DNA from: Novosphingobium sp. SG919
GTDB lineage: Bacteria; Pseudomonadota; Alphaproteobacteria; Sphingomonadales; Sphingomonadaceae
Direction of reading: 5' to 3'
Assembly (NCBI RefSeq): GCF_012932495.1
Contig: NZ_JABCNG010000004.1
Coordinates: forward strand, 310,001-374,000
Length of the DNA: 64,000 nucleotides
Part shown: piece by piece, positions 23,977 through 32,351 of the stretch
Layout of the letters: the number at the start of each line of letters is the position of its first letter
Numbering within the stretch: the stretch's first letter is position 1
Program-made: the position numbers and the translations under genes
Notes under the pieces: model-generated
Seen by the model: only the letters and a program-made list of their open reading frames with translations
Database searches by the model: none
What the model was told of the DNA's origin: nothing

Positions 23977-24807
23977 TCACCCCGCGTAGGGCGGCTTGTG
24001 CAGGCCCTTGGGGCTGGCGGTAAAGATTTCGCAGCCGTCCTCGGTAATGCCGATGGAATGTTCGAACTGCGCGGACAGCGAACGGTCGCGTGTCACCGCC
24101 GTCCAGCCATCATCCAGGATCTTCACCGCCGGCTTGCCCAGGTTGATCATCGGCTCGATGGTGAAGAACATGCCGGGCTTGAGCACCGGTCCGGTCCCCG
24201 CGCGCGCGGCGTGGACCACTTCGGGCGCATCGTGGAACAGACGGCCCAGGCCATGGCCGCAGAAATCGCGCACCACGCCATAGCGCTGCTTTTCGGCATG
24301 GGCCTGGATCGCGGCGCCGATGTCGCCCAGCCGCGCGCCGGGCTTGGCCTGTTCGATGCCGATCATCAGGCATTCATAGGTCACGTCGACCAGGCGGCGC
24401 GCCTTGAGCGGCACATCGCCCACCAGGTACATCCGGCTGGTATCGCCGTGCCAGCCATCGAGCAGCGGCGTCACGTCGATATTGACGATGTCGCCGTCCT
24501 TGAACGTCTTGTCCGAAGGAATGCCGTGGCACACCACATGGTTGATCGAGATGCAGCAGGAATGGGCATAGCCGCGATAGCCGAGCGTCGCCGGCACGGC
24601 GCCGGCGTCCAGCGTCATCTGGCGAACCACATCGTCGATCGCGGCGGTCGTCACGCCTGGCTGCACGAGCGGCGCCAGGGCGTCGAGGATCTCGGCGGCG
24701 AGGCGTCCGGCCTTGCGCATGCCCTCGAACCCGGCGGGGCCATGCAGCTTGATCGTTCCGTCGCGCAGGACGGTTTCGGTGTCGTCAACGGTCACATAGT
24801 CGGTCAT
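23977..24807 (-). CDS. map: Methionine aminopeptidase type I
   Basis: A 276-residue metalloenzyme that removes N-terminal methionine from new proteins. The pita-bread fold metal ligands are visible: two aspartates in VNIDVTPLLDGWHGDTSR, histidine in FCGHGLG, glutamate in FFTIEPMI, and glutamate in SAQFEHSIG. Substrate-side histidine is in SINHVVCHG. Length fits type Ia enzymes with a slightly longer N-terminus. The start ATG 24807 is the first plausible. Single gene; its 3' end abuts the palindromic element. Confidence 0.95.
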   Translation of the reverse strand: MTDYVTVDDTETVLRDGTIKLHGPAGFEGMRKAGRLAAEILDALAPLVQPGVTTAAIDDVVRQMTLDAGAVPATLGYRGYAHSCCISINHVVCHGIPSDKTFKDGDIVNIDVTPLLDGWHGDTSRMYLVGDVPLKARRLVDVTYECLMIGIEQAKPGARLGDIGAAIQAHAEKQRYGVVRDFCGHGLGRLFHDAPEVVHAARAGTGPVLKPGMFFTIEPMINLGKPAVKILDDGWTAVTRDRSLSAQFEHSIGITEDGCEIFTASPKGLHKPPYAG

Positions 24808-24944
24808 CGCGCCTAGATAGCGCGGGCGGGGCGAAATTGCGAGGTTGGATCGATGGGCGGCGTGAGTCTGCGTGGCGGCGGGTGTTGGTGGGTTCGAGGC
24901 ATTTCGGTCTTGTCATACTTACGGCGGTTGCTGCCGTTAGCAGG

Positions 24945-25697
24945 CTACGAAATGCTATCGTGGACAAGACGTACTCTGCTTCTGCGCCTGTCTTTGATGT
25001 CTCCATCCCACTCAATTACTCCGGATCTGGAGAGAGTGCGGAGACGAGATAATATGAAGAGGTCATCGATGACGTGACCAGTCTGAATGCTGATTGTATA
25101 ATGAGCGTTGCCCACAACCCTCATCGCGGTTTGCCACTCTTTTGGTACCAAATTATGGATGATTTCGTCAAAATATTCGAGCGACGCAGAAGTTAGGCGA
25201 TCATTTTTAACAATACGAAGTAATGCGTTTTCAGCTTTGAGTTTTCGCCATTCTGTTTGATGATGATCCCGTTCTTCTTCTGATAATTTAACCTCCTTGC
25301 CGACTAGGTTCGCCATAGCCTCTGTCCCTAGGAAGTGAAGGTCCGGCACGCTCATGACCGAAATCGGTTTCCTGTCGATCTTCGACAGCCACCATTTGAA
25401 ACCCGCATAACTATCTGCGCGGTTTGGCGCGTACCATGCGATGATACGATGCGCGCCTTGCGTCGATTTATGAGGGAGAATTGCGTCATTTTGCAATAAT
25501 TCTATCCAAGAATGTTCCCCTAATTCATTGTTCAACCATTTTCCGCGGACATCAGGATTATCGTCGTCTATTGGCCCGATGCTTAGGTCGTCGATTATGT
25601 CGAGAACTTTGTCTTGGATTTCTAGTTCGGACAATGCTCGCCTAAGAATGCCGGCGGGAGAAGAACCAAACACAACATGCAGGTAAGGATTGTCCAC
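24945..25697 (-). CDS. DUF1835/DUF3658 domain protein
   Basis: A 250-residue cytoplasmic protein. The N-terminal half (LHVVFGSSPAGILRRAL...DDLSIGPI, about 5-120) has the DUF1835 pattern. The C-terminal part (about 150-240, with IIHNLVPKEWQTAMRVVGNA and IDDLFILSRLRTLSRSGVIEWDGD) resembles the DUF3658 partner domain. Function is unknown. The start is GTG with GGGAGG just upstream. GC content is clearly lower than in every flanking gene, and a repeat element lies next to it, both signs of horizontal acquisition. No partner gene of a defence or toxin system is adjacent. Confidence 0.75.
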   Translation of the reverse strand: MDNPYLHVVFGSSPAGILRRALSELEIQDKVLDIIDDLSIGPIDDDNPDVRGKWLNNELGEHSWIELLQNDAILPHKSTQGAHRIIAWYAPNRADSYAGFKWWLSKIDRKPISVMSVPDLHFLGTEAMANLVGKEVKLSEEERDHHQTEWRKLKAENALLRIVKNDRLTSASLEYFDEIIHNLVPKEWQTAMRVVGNAHYTISIQTGHVIDDLFILSRLRTLSRSGVIEWDGDIKDRRRSRVRLVHDSIS

Positions 25698-25842
25698 AGG
25701 GCCTCCCTAGACGCGCTGTCGCGACGTCCGCTTTGCGATAGTTTGTATTCTCGACGGAACGGCCGCAAGTGGGCGCTTTCTGGCAATGCTAACCATGCTG
25801 CCTGCAATATGCCAGACCGGCAACGTCGGCAAAATTTGTTCA

Positions 25843-25904
25843 CGCAGAGGCGCAGAGGTGCGAAGGCGCAAAGATATTAGAAATCTCAGCGCCTCTGCGC
25901 GAAT
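25843..25904. repeat. Intergenic hairpin repeat of the CGCAGAGGCG family
   Basis: CGCAGAGGCGCAGAGG (25843-25858) is answered by GCGCCTCTGCGCGAAT (25889-25904), forming a long imperfect hairpin. The same words occur at 14953-15012. A further CTGCAGAGGCGCG lies at 25922. The 259-base gap between the DUF1835 gene and the next gene holds nothing else. Confidence 0.65.
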
Positions 25905-25956
25905 ATTCTTTTTATCCTTCTCTGCAGAGGCGCGACGAATTGGCGCAAGCAACTGT

Positions 25957-26802
25957 TTACGGCGCCGCAAAAGCCCCGCGCCATTCGGGCTTTACGGCCG
26001 CCAGCACCGCCGGGGTGACCGGCAGCGTCAATTCATAGCTGCCTTCGGCATAAGGCCCGGCTTCATAAGGCGCGATGAGGAAGCCGATCCGATCGAAGCC
26101 CTTGTGCCGCAGCGACCCCAGGATGACCGTTTGCGCCAGGGGATCGATGCATTCGTCAAAGCCGCTGGCGCTGCCCAGGCTGGCATTGCCGCCGCGCTTC
26201 TTGGCGCGCTGCGCGTCGAGCGCCTTGCAGAAATCCGCGCGGATCGCTTTGGCCAGCGCCGCGGGCGAGGTGAACAGGTCGAGCGGCTGGCGCTGCTGGC
26301 CGGCGGCCTTGTCCCACAGGATCGCGGCGTAGCCATAGTTGGGATGGGCGCCGCCGCTGTCGTTGCCGACCAGGCTCGACAGGCTCAGCCAGCCGGGCAG
26401 GTCGGTCACCACCTGCCATTCCTGCCAGTGGGCATAGGGATGGAACGGGTATTTGTCGCGCGCGGCTTCCTTCTGTCCCTGCGCGGCATCGTGCAGCAAA
26501 GTGGCGCGGGTCTTGGCTTCGTCTGCGGCGAGTTGGGCGCGCAGCGCCGGCAGGGCATCGGCGGCAGCGGGCCAGGAATAGGAAAATTCGTAAGCGTCGG
26601 TGCTTTCCTTCACGCCATGCCCGGTGGTGGACGATTGCGTGGCTTGGGTACTGGCATGGCTGCCGGTGGCCGTTGTGGTTGCCGAAGCGGCGGTGGCGGC
26701 GGTGCTGGTCGGGCCGGGCGGCGGCGGCGCCTGGCGGTTGCAGGCGGCCAGCGTGGCCAGGGCCAGCAGCGCGAGGGAGCGGGCAGGGGGCATAACGGGC
26801 AT
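25957..26802 (-). CDS. Lipoprotein with DUF4163/DUF3298 (RsiV-like) domain
   Basis: A 281-residue lipoprotein: MPVMPPARSLALLALATLAAC has a lipobox with cysteine 21. A Ser/Thr/Ala linker (about 25-60) leads to a globular domain from about 65. WQVVTDLPGWLSLSSLVGNDSGGAHPNYG and the end RIGFLIAPYEAGPYAEGSYELTLPV are typical of the DUF4163-DUF3298 pair found in RsiV and PdaC-like proteins. The ligand here is unknown; the RsiV homologue binds lysozyme, which is not evidence for this one. ATG 26793 is an alternative start. Divergent from the aminopeptidase gene, starts 56 bases apart. Confidence 0.75.
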   Translation of the reverse strand: MPVMPPARSLALLALATLAACNRQAPPPPGPTSTAATAASATTTATGSHASTQATQSSTTGHGVKESTDAYEFSYSWPAAADALPALRAQLAADEAKTRATLLHDAAQGQKEAARDKYPFHPYAHWQEWQVVTDLPGWLSLSSLVGNDSGGAHPNYGYAAILWDKAAGQQRQPLDLFTSPAALAKAIRADFCKALDAQRAKKRGGNASLGSASGFDECIDPLAQTVILGSLRHKGFDRIGFLIAPYEAGPYAEGSYELTLPVTPAVLAAVKPEWRGAFAAP

Positions 26803-26858
26803 TGCGGGGCAAATTCCTCTCGATCTTGGCGCCAACCTGGGCCAAGGTCTGCGCCAAG

Positions 26859-28253
26859 ATGACCGACAAGAACGCGTTGATCCAGCCCGATCGCGACCAA
26901 GCCGCGATTGCCCTGCACATTGTCGACAAGGCCGCGCTGCCCGAATGGCTCCGCGCCCGCAGCGGCCAGGCGCGCGCGCTGCTGGCCGCGCAAGGCTTTG
27001 AAGGCAACGCCGGCGAGGTGGCGGTGGTACCCGATGGCGCAGGCGACGGCTGGACGGCCGTGGCCGGCGTGGCCGACCGCACCAGCCTTGGCACCTGGTG
27101 CCTGGCCCGCGCGGCCGAGCGGCTGCCGGCAGGCACCTATCGCCTGGCCGGTGGTGTCGATGGCACCCGCGCGTTGCATGGCTGGATCACGGCGCAGTAC
27201 CGTTTCGATCGCTATCGCAGCGAAGCGGGAGAGCCCGGCCCGCGCGTGCTGCTGACCGGCGCGGTGCGCGCGCTGCCGCAGATCGTGGCCGAGGCTGCCG
27301 CTGTCGCCATGGTGCGCGACCTGGTCAACACGCCGGCGGAAGACATGGGCCCCGCGCAGATCGAGGCCGAGGCGCGCGCCCTGGCCAAGGCGCACCATGC
27401 CACGATCCACGTGGTGAGCGGCGATGCGCTGGAACGCGACTATCCGATGGTCCACGCGGTGGGCCGGGCGGCGGCGCGCAGCCATGCCCCGCGCCTGATC
27501 GAGCTGGAATGGGGCGATCCCCATGCCCCGCGCGTGGCCGTGGTGGGCAAGGGCGTATGCTTTGATTCCGGCGGGCTGGATATCAAGCCGGCCTCGGGCA
27601 TGGCCTTGATGAAAAAGGACATGGGCGGCGCGGCGCACGCCCTGGCGCTGGCGGCGCTGATCATGGGCCAGAACTTGCCCGTGCGGCTGCACCTGCTGAT
27701 CCCGGCAGTGGAAAACGCCATTGCCGGCAATGCCTTCCGCCCTGGGGACATTTTGCGCACGCGCCTGGGGCTGAGCGTGGAAGTGACCAACACCGATGCC
27801 GAAGGACGCCTGGTGCTGGGCGATGCGCTGACCCGCGCGAGCGAGGCCAAGCCCGATCTGGTGATCGATTTCGCCACCCTGACCGGCGCGGCGCGCGTGG
27901 CGCTGGGTCCCGATCTGCCCGCGATGTTCGCGCGGCAGGAGGAAACCGCCCGTGCCGTGCTGGCTGCGGGCAATGCCTGCGACGATCCGTGCTGGCCGCT
28001 GCCGCTGCACGATGCCTATCGCGAATGGCTGAAATCCGACGTGGCCGATCTGCAGAATGCCCCCAGCAACGGCTTTGCCGGCGCCAGCGTGGCGGCGCTG
28101 TTCCTCGATCGCTTTGTGGGCAAGGGCATCGACTGGCTGCATTTCGATACTTTTGCCTGGCGCCCGGTGGCCAAGCCTGGCCGGCCCAAGGGTGGTGAGG
28201 CGCTGGGGCTGCGCGCGGCTTGGGGGCTGTTGCAGGCACGCTATCGGGCCTGA
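26859..28253 (+). CDS. Leucyl aminopeptidase family protein (M17)
   Basis: A 464-residue M17 metallo-aminopeptidase that releases N-terminal residues from peptides in the cytoplasm. The catalytic domain shows VVGKGVCFDSGGLDIKP with the metal lysine/aspartate, MKKDMGGAAHAL, and the family signature NTDAEGRL (311-318). The N-terminal domain is shorter and divergent compared with PepA, so DNA binding like E. coli PepA is not implied. ATG 26859 (MTDKNALIQPD) is chosen; an earlier in-frame ATG at 26802 would overlap the divergent lipoprotein start. Confidence 0.92.
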   Translation: MTDKNALIQPDRDQAAIALHIVDKAALPEWLRARSGQARALLAAQGFEGNAGEVAVVPDGAGDGWTAVAGVADRTSLGTWCLARAAERLPAGTYRLAGGVDGTRALHGWITAQYRFDRYRSEAGEPGPRVLLTGAVRALPQIVAEAAAVAMVRDLVNTPAEDMGPAQIEAEARALAKAHHATIHVVSGDALERDYPMVHAVGRAAARSHAPRLIELEWGDPHAPRVAVVGKGVCFDSGGLDIKPASGMALMKKDMGGAAHALALAALIMGQNLPVRLHLLIPAVENAIAGNAFRPGDILRTRLGLSVEVTNTDAEGRLVLGDALTRASEAKPDLVIDFATLTGAARVALGPDLPAMFARQEETARAVLAAGNACDDPCWPLPLHDAYREWLKSDVADLQNAPSNGFAGASVAALFLDRFVGKGIDWLHFDTFAWRPVAKPGRPKGGEALGLRAAWGLLQARYRA

Positions 28254-28351
28254 CCCGCGCCACGCGCTGCAAAGGGCGGATTTGGGGAAAACTTGAATCG
28301 CGGGGCAAGGGCGGCTAAGCGCGCGCCTTTGCGAATGTCCGGGAACCCGTC

Positions 28352-28732
28352 TTGTCTGCCGAATCCGATCTTGCCCTTGTCGTTTCCCCGGCCGTAGCGC
28401 CCGAGGGAGAACTGGCCTTGTCCGGCCCTTCGGCGAAGGTCGATCCGTTGCGACTGCCCGTGCGCGGTGACCTGGCGCATATTCGCCTGGCAGGGCGCGT
28501 GTTCGTGCCGCACTATGCGGTGCCCATGCCCCATCGCCTGAAGGCGGCCGCCCCGCTGCGCAGCGCGGGCCGCGCCGATGCAGACGTGCTGGCAGACCTG
28601 CCGGCGGGCGAATTCTTTGCCGTGATCGACATGGCCGGCGGCTGGGCCTGGGGCCAGGCTTCGGATGAAGGCGGGCGGGTCGGCTATGTCGCGCTGGCCG
28701 CGCTGGAGCCGACCGGGGAGCAGGACGCATGA
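28352..28732 (+). CDS. SH3-domain protein coupled to argC
   Basis: A 126-residue protein with one bacterial SH3-like domain (about residues 55-120; VLADLPAGEFFAVIDMAGGWAWGQASDEGGRVGYVALAAL). This type normally precedes an NlpC/P60 peptidase domain, which is absent here, so it could be a remnant or a stand-alone module. No signal peptide is seen. The start is TTG at 28352 with GGGAA upstream; confidence in the exact start is low. Its stop overlaps the argC start as ATGA, so the two are co-translated, though no functional link to arginine synthesis is apparent. Confidence 0.6.
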   Translation: MSAESDLALVVSPAVAPEGELALSGPSAKVDPLRLPVRGDLAHIRLAGRVFVPHYAVPMPHRLKAAAPLRSAGRADADVLADLPAGEFFAVIDMAGGWAWGQASDEGGRVGYVALAALEPTGEQDA

Positions 28733-29670
28733 CCACGCAGGTCTTCATCGATGGCGCGGCCGGCACCACTGGCCTGGAAATTGCCGAGCGGCTGGCCGGC
28801 CGGCCCGAATTTGCGCTGATCACGCTGGATGAGGCGCGCCGCAAGGATGATGCGGCGCGTGGCGAAGCGATCAACGCGGCGGACGTGGTGATCCTGTGCC
28901 TGCCCGACGATGCCGCGCGCGCTGCCGTGGCGATGATCGGCAATGATACCACCCGCGTGATCGATGCCTCCACCGCACACCGCGTGGCCGATGGCTGGAC
29001 CTATGGCCTGCCCGAAGTGGTGGGGCGCGACGCGGTGGCCAACGCCCGCCGCGTGGCCAACCCGGGCTGCTATCCCACCGGTTTCATCGCGCTGCTGGCG
29101 CCGCTGGTGCGCGCCGGCCTGTTGCCCGCCGACTGGCCCTATGTGGTGCATGCCGTCTCGGGCTATTCGGGCGGTGGCAAGGCGCTGATCGCCCGGTTCG
29201 AGGACGATACCGACATTGCCTGGCGTGGCTATGGCCTGGCCTTCGGGCACAAGCATGTGCCGGAAATGACGGCCTATGCCGGGCTTTCGGTCGCGCCGCT
29301 GTTCAGCCCCGCCGTGGTGCCGGCGCTGCGCGGCATGGTGGTGGAAGTGCCGCTTTCACTCGAAGCCATGCGCCGGACATTTTCGGGCACCGGTTCGGCC
29401 CAGGCGATGTTCGATGCCTTGGCTGCGTTCTATGCCGGCAGCCCGATCGTGAGCGTCACGCAAGGGGCGCCCGAGGAAGGCGAGTTCCTGATGCGTCGCA
29501 GCGCCCAGGCTTGGGATGGCCTGGCGCTGAGCGTGATCGGCAGCAAGGATGGCACCCAGGCGCGCCTCGTCGCGCGGCTGGACAATCTCGGCAAGGGTGC
29601 CAGCGGCGCTGCGGTGCAGACGCTCAACCTGATGGCTGGCCTTCCGGAAACGGCGGGGCTTTCGCTCTAA
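28729..29670 (+). CDS. argC: N-acetyl-gamma-glutamyl-phosphate reductase (type 2)
   Basis: A 313-residue NADPH-dependent reductase for the third step of arginine synthesis, turning N-acetylglutamyl phosphate into the semialdehyde. The NADP fold starts FIDGAAGTTGLEI, and the nucleophile is C114 in VANPGCYPTGF. The short form with TYGLPEV and GHKHVPEM is the type 2 ArgC common in alphaproteobacteria. Start ATG overlaps the SH3 gene by four bases. A strong terminator follows. Confidence 0.92.
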   Translation: MTTQVFIDGAAGTTGLEIAERLAGRPEFALITLDEARRKDDAARGEAINAADVVILCLPDDAARAAVAMIGNDTTRVIDASTAHRVADGWTYGLPEVVGRDAVANARRVANPGCYPTGFIALLAPLVRAGLLPADWPYVVHAVSGYSGGGKALIARFEDDTDIAWRGYGLAFGHKHVPEMTAYAGLSVAPLFSPAVVPALRGMVVEVPLSLEAMRRTFSGTGSAQAMFDALAAFYAGSPIVSVTQGAPEEGEFLMRRSAQAWDGLALSVIGSKDGTQARLVARLDNLGKGASGAAVQTLNLMAGLPETAGLSL

Positions 29671-29683
29671 AAACCTGACCAAC

Positions 29684-29720
29684 AAAAAACGCGCCAGGGT
29701 CAGGCCCCGGCGCGTTTTTT
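29684..29720. terminator. Strong bidirectional terminator
   Basis: AAAAAACGCGCC (29684-29695) pairs with GGCGCGTTTTTT (29709-29720), leaving A and T tracts on either side. It lies between argC and the convergent ferredoxin gene. Confidence 0.9.
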
Positions 29721-29743
29721 CATGCCCACAGGCGCGGAAGCGA

Positions 29744-30049
29744 TCAGTCTTCCGGTGCGATCGTGACCTTGAGACCATCGACCACCGGCAGCTGGCACGA
29801 CAGGCGCGAAGCCGGGGTGCGGTGGTCCGAGCTGTCGAGCAGGTCGTTTTCGTCTTCGCTCATCGTCGGCAGGGCCGCAGCGCCGTCGTCGACATAGACA
29901 TGGCAGGTGGCGCATGAGCAGCACCCGCCGCACAGCGCCAGCAGCTCGTCAAAGCCGTTGTCGCGAATGGCTTCCATCACGGTAAGGCCGGTGCCGACCT
30001 CGATGGTCTTTTCCTCACCCGCACGATCTACGACAACCAGCTTCGGCAT
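29744..30049 (-). CDS. [2Fe-2S] ferredoxin, adrenodoxin type
   Basis: A 101-residue cytoplasmic electron carrier. Cluster ligands are C40, C46, C49 and C85 (C-x5-C-x2-C...C) in ALCGGCCSCATCHVYV and SRLSCQLP, the vertebrate/adrenodoxin arrangement. Such ferredoxins serve P450s, ring hydroxylases or Fe-S assembly; none of these is next to it, so the partner is unknown. ATG 30049 is chosen since MPKLVVVDRAGEEK begins the beta-grasp fold. An extra cysteine pair (C43, C44) inside the loop is unusual. Confidence 0.9.
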   Translation of the reverse strand: MPKLVVVDRAGEEKTIEVGTGLTVMEAIRDNGFDELLALCGGCCSCATCHVYVDDGAAALPTMSEDENDLLDSSDHRTPASRLSCQLPVVDGLKVTIAPED

Positions 30050-30161
30050 TGTCAAAAGCTCCTCATGGGGGGCGGGATTCGCATCGATCTCTGTTCGCCC
30101 TTCGTCCCGGCTGCTAATGCCCCCCAAATATATTGGCAAGTGCGAAGGGATGAGGCGCCCG

Positions 30162-30779
30162 ATGGGACTTTCGGCAGAAGCGATAAGGGCCGGGCTCGAT
30201 CACCTGGCCGTGCAGAACCCGGCTTTCGCCGATGCTTTGGCCAAAGTGGGCTATCCCGAGCCACGCCTGCGCGAGACCGGCTACCGCACGCTGCTGCGCA
30301 CCATCGTGGGCCAGCAAGTGAGCGTGGCCGCCGCCGCTTCGGTCTGGACGCGGATGGAAGCGCTGCTGGGCGAAGCGATTCCGCCTGCCGATCTGCTGGC
30401 CGCGGATTTCGACGCGCTGCGCGGCTGTGGCCTGTCGCGGCAGAAGCAGGGCTATGCCCGGTCGCTGTGCGAGCTGGTGGTTTCGGGCGAACTGGACCTG
30501 GCCGCGCTGCCGGAGGACGATGAGGCCGCGATTGCCGAACTGGTGCGGATCAAGGGCATCGGACGCTGGTCTGCCGAAATCTATCTGCTGTTTGCCGAGG
30601 GGCGGCCCGATATCTGGCCGGCCGGCGACCTGGCCGTGCAGGTTGGCCTGGGCAAGCTGCTGGGCTTGCCCGAACGGCCGAGCGAAAAGGAAACGCGGGC
30701 CCTGGCCGAGCCCTGGCGCCCGCATCGCGGCGCGCTCGCGCTGTTTACCTGGCACTGCTATTCCAATCCCGCGCTGTGA
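30162..30779 (+). CDS. DNA-3-methyladenine glycosylase II (HhH-GPD)
   Basis: A 205-residue base-excision enzyme of the AlkA family that removes alkylated bases from DNA. The helix-hairpin-helix is LVRIKGIGRWSAEIYLLF and the catalytic aspartate lies in IWPAGDLAVQVGL. TIVGQQVSVAAAASVW is the conserved early helix. It lacks the N-terminal beta domain of E. coli AlkA, as many alphaproteobacterial forms do. ATG 30162 has GAGG six bases away; 30150 and 30117 are weaker. Stop overlaps the SDR start (GTGA). Confidence 0.88.
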   Translation: MGLSAEAIRAGLDHLAVQNPAFADALAKVGYPEPRLRETGYRTLLRTIVGQQVSVAAAASVWTRMEALLGEAIPPADLLAADFDALRGCGLSRQKQGYARSLCELVVSGELDLAALPEDDEAAIAELVRIKGIGRWSAEIYLLFAEGRPDIWPAGDLAVQVGLGKLLGLPERPSEKETRALAEPWRPHRGALALFTWHCYSNPAL

Positions 30780-31567
30780 CCGGCACGATCTTCATCACCG
30801 GTGGCGCTTCCGGGATAGGCCGGGCCATCGCGCAACGTTTTGCTGCCGAGGGCTGGTTCGTGGCGCTGGCCGATGTGGACGCGGCCGGCATGGCCCAGAC
30901 CGGCGCGCTGCTTCCCGCCGGGCGCTGGTCGGCCCATTGGCTCGATGTGCGCGACGCAGCCGGGTGGGACGCGGCGCTGGCCGAGGCTGCGCAGGCCGGA
31001 GGCGGCGCGATCCACGTGGTCGCCAACAATGCCGGGGTGCCACTGGGCGGGCCGCTCGCGCAGTGCAGCGTGGCCGAAATCGAGCAGGTGATCGCCATCA
31101 ACCTGACCGGCGCGACCCTGGGCGCACGCGCGGCCTACCCCTGGTTGCAGGCCGCGGCGGCGAAGGGTGGGGCGCCGGCCTGCCTGCTCAACACGGCCAG
31201 CGCGGCGGCGCTTTATGGCACGCCGGGCACGTCGGTCTATGCGGCCACCAAGGCGGGCGTGCGGGCCTTGACCGAAGCGCTCGATGCCGAATGGGCACGT
31301 GATGGGATTGCCGTGCGCAGCCTGATGCCCGGCTTCATCGCCACGCCGCTGATCGAGCAGGCACCCAATGCGGCAACGCCGGGCACGATCCGCGACGTCG
31401 TCACGCGCCAGCGGCTGGAGATCGGCCGCGCCGAAGACGTGGCGCAGGCGGCGTGGCAGGCGGTACATGGCCAACGGCTGCACACGCTGGTCGGCCCCAC
31501 GGCACGGCGCCTGGCCTTTGCGGCCCGCTGGCTGCCCGGCGCGCTGCGCCGCCGGTTGCAGCGATGA
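30776..31567 (+). CDS. Short-chain dehydrogenase/reductase
   Basis: A 263-residue classical SDR that oxidises or reduces a hydroxyl or carbonyl with NAD(P). Seen: cofactor glycine motif TGGASGIG (8-15), NNAG, and catalytic Y155 and K159 in YAATK after the serine region LLNTASAAALYG. The substrate is unknown. GTG start overlaps the glycosylase stop by four bases, so it is co-translated with a repair enzyme, which need not reflect shared function. A large hairpin repeat follows. Confidence 0.9.
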   Translation: MTGTIFITGGASGIGRAIAQRFAAEGWFVALADVDAAGMAQTGALLPAGRWSAHWLDVRDAAGWDAALAEAAQAGGGAIHVVANNAGVPLGGPLAQCSVAEIEQVIAINLTGATLGARAAYPWLQAAAAKGGAPACLLNTASAAALYGTPGTSVYAATKAGVRALTEALDAEWARDGIAVRSLMPGFIATPLIEQAPNAATPGTIRDVVTRQRLEIGRAEDVAQAAWQAVHGQRLHTLVGPTARRLAFAARWLPGALRRRLQR

Positions 31568-31606
31568 GGCTTGGTCGTTAGTGGATCGGGGGATGTGTTT
31601 TCTCTT

Positions 31607-31690
31607 CGTCACCCCGGACTTGATCCGGGGTCCCGCTTCTTTCGGCCCCTGAAAAGAAAAGCGGGACCCCGGGTCAAGCCCGGGGTGACG
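31607..31690. repeat. Long imperfect palindrome (CGTCACCCCGG family)
   Basis: CGTCACCCCGGACTTGATCC and following bases (31607-31642) pair with 31652-31690 with a few mismatches and a two-base bulge. The sequence words are like a hairpin repeat common between genes of Sphingomonadales. Here it separates the SDR gene from ccmA and could attenuate read-through. Confidence 0.75.
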
Positions 31691-31736
31691 GCATTCATGT
31701 GGTGAACTTGAGAGTTGGATGACCAAGGTTGATCAC

Positions 31737-32351
31737 ATGACCGCACTCCATCTTGCCGCCCATGACATTGCCTGCCGGCGCGGCGACCGCGTGCTGTTTC
31801 GCGGGGTGGGCTTTGCCCTGGGGCCAGGCGACGCGCTGCATCTGGCCGGGGCCAATGGCATCGGCAAATCCAGCCTGATCCGCATCCTGGCGGGCCTGAT
31901 GCGGCCCTTTGCCGGCACCGTGGAGCGCCAGGGCGCGGTGGCCCTGGTGGATGAGCGGCTGGCGCTCGACGGGCATCTGCCGTTGGGCCGTGCGCTGGCT
32001 TTCTGGCACAGGATCGACGGCACGGCACCCGATGCGGACGATCCGTTTGGCTTGGCGGATCTTGCCGACGTGCCAGTGCGTTACCTTTCTACCGGGCAAA
32101 AGAAGCGCGCGGCGCTGGCGCGACTGGCGGCGGCCAAGGCGCCGATCTGGCTGCTGGACGAGCCGCTCAATGGCCTCGACACGGCCTGGGCTGCCCAGGC
32201 GCAGGCGGCGATCGAGGCGCACCGCGCCGGTGGCGGACTGGTGGTGATTGCCTCGCACCAGCCGCTGGCGCTTGCGGGCGTGAAGACCCTGGCCATGGCC
32301 GATCACGTGCCGCTGCCCCATGGGGATGACGCGGAAGGGGATTGGGCATGA
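31737..32351 (+). CDS. ccmA: Haem exporter ATP-binding subunit CcmA
   Basis: A 204-residue ABC ATPase of the cytochrome c maturation (Ccm) system. Walker A GANGIGKSS (38-46), signature LSTGQKKRAALARL, Walker B IWLLDEP and the switch histidine in VIASHQPL are all present. CcmA drives release of haem from CcmE with CcmB, C and D. ATG 31737 is chosen by homology (MTALHLAAHDI); 31719 is possible. Its stop overlaps ccmB. Needed for cytochromes such as the mau-linked cytochrome c. Confidence 0.92.
   Translation: MTALHLAAHDIACRRGDRVLFRGVGFALGPGDALHLAGANGIGKSSLIRILAGLMRPFAGTVERQGAVALVDERLALDGHLPLGRALAFWHRIDGTAPDADDPFGLADLADVPVRYLSTGQKKRAALARLAAAKAPIWLLDEPLNGLDTAWAAQAQAAIEAHRAGGGLVVIASHQPLALAGVKTLAMADHVPLPHGDDAEGDWA

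Noticed and set aside
24945..25697. DUF1835 gene as part of a toxin-antitoxin or defence pair
   Set aside because: No small partner gene is adjacent and no nuclease, kinase or toxin motif is visible.
26610..28973. A 787-codon minus-strand open frame across the aminopeptidase gene
   Set aside because: Antisense shadow of the M17 aminopeptidase; Arg/Pro/Ala-rich product and no ribosome site.
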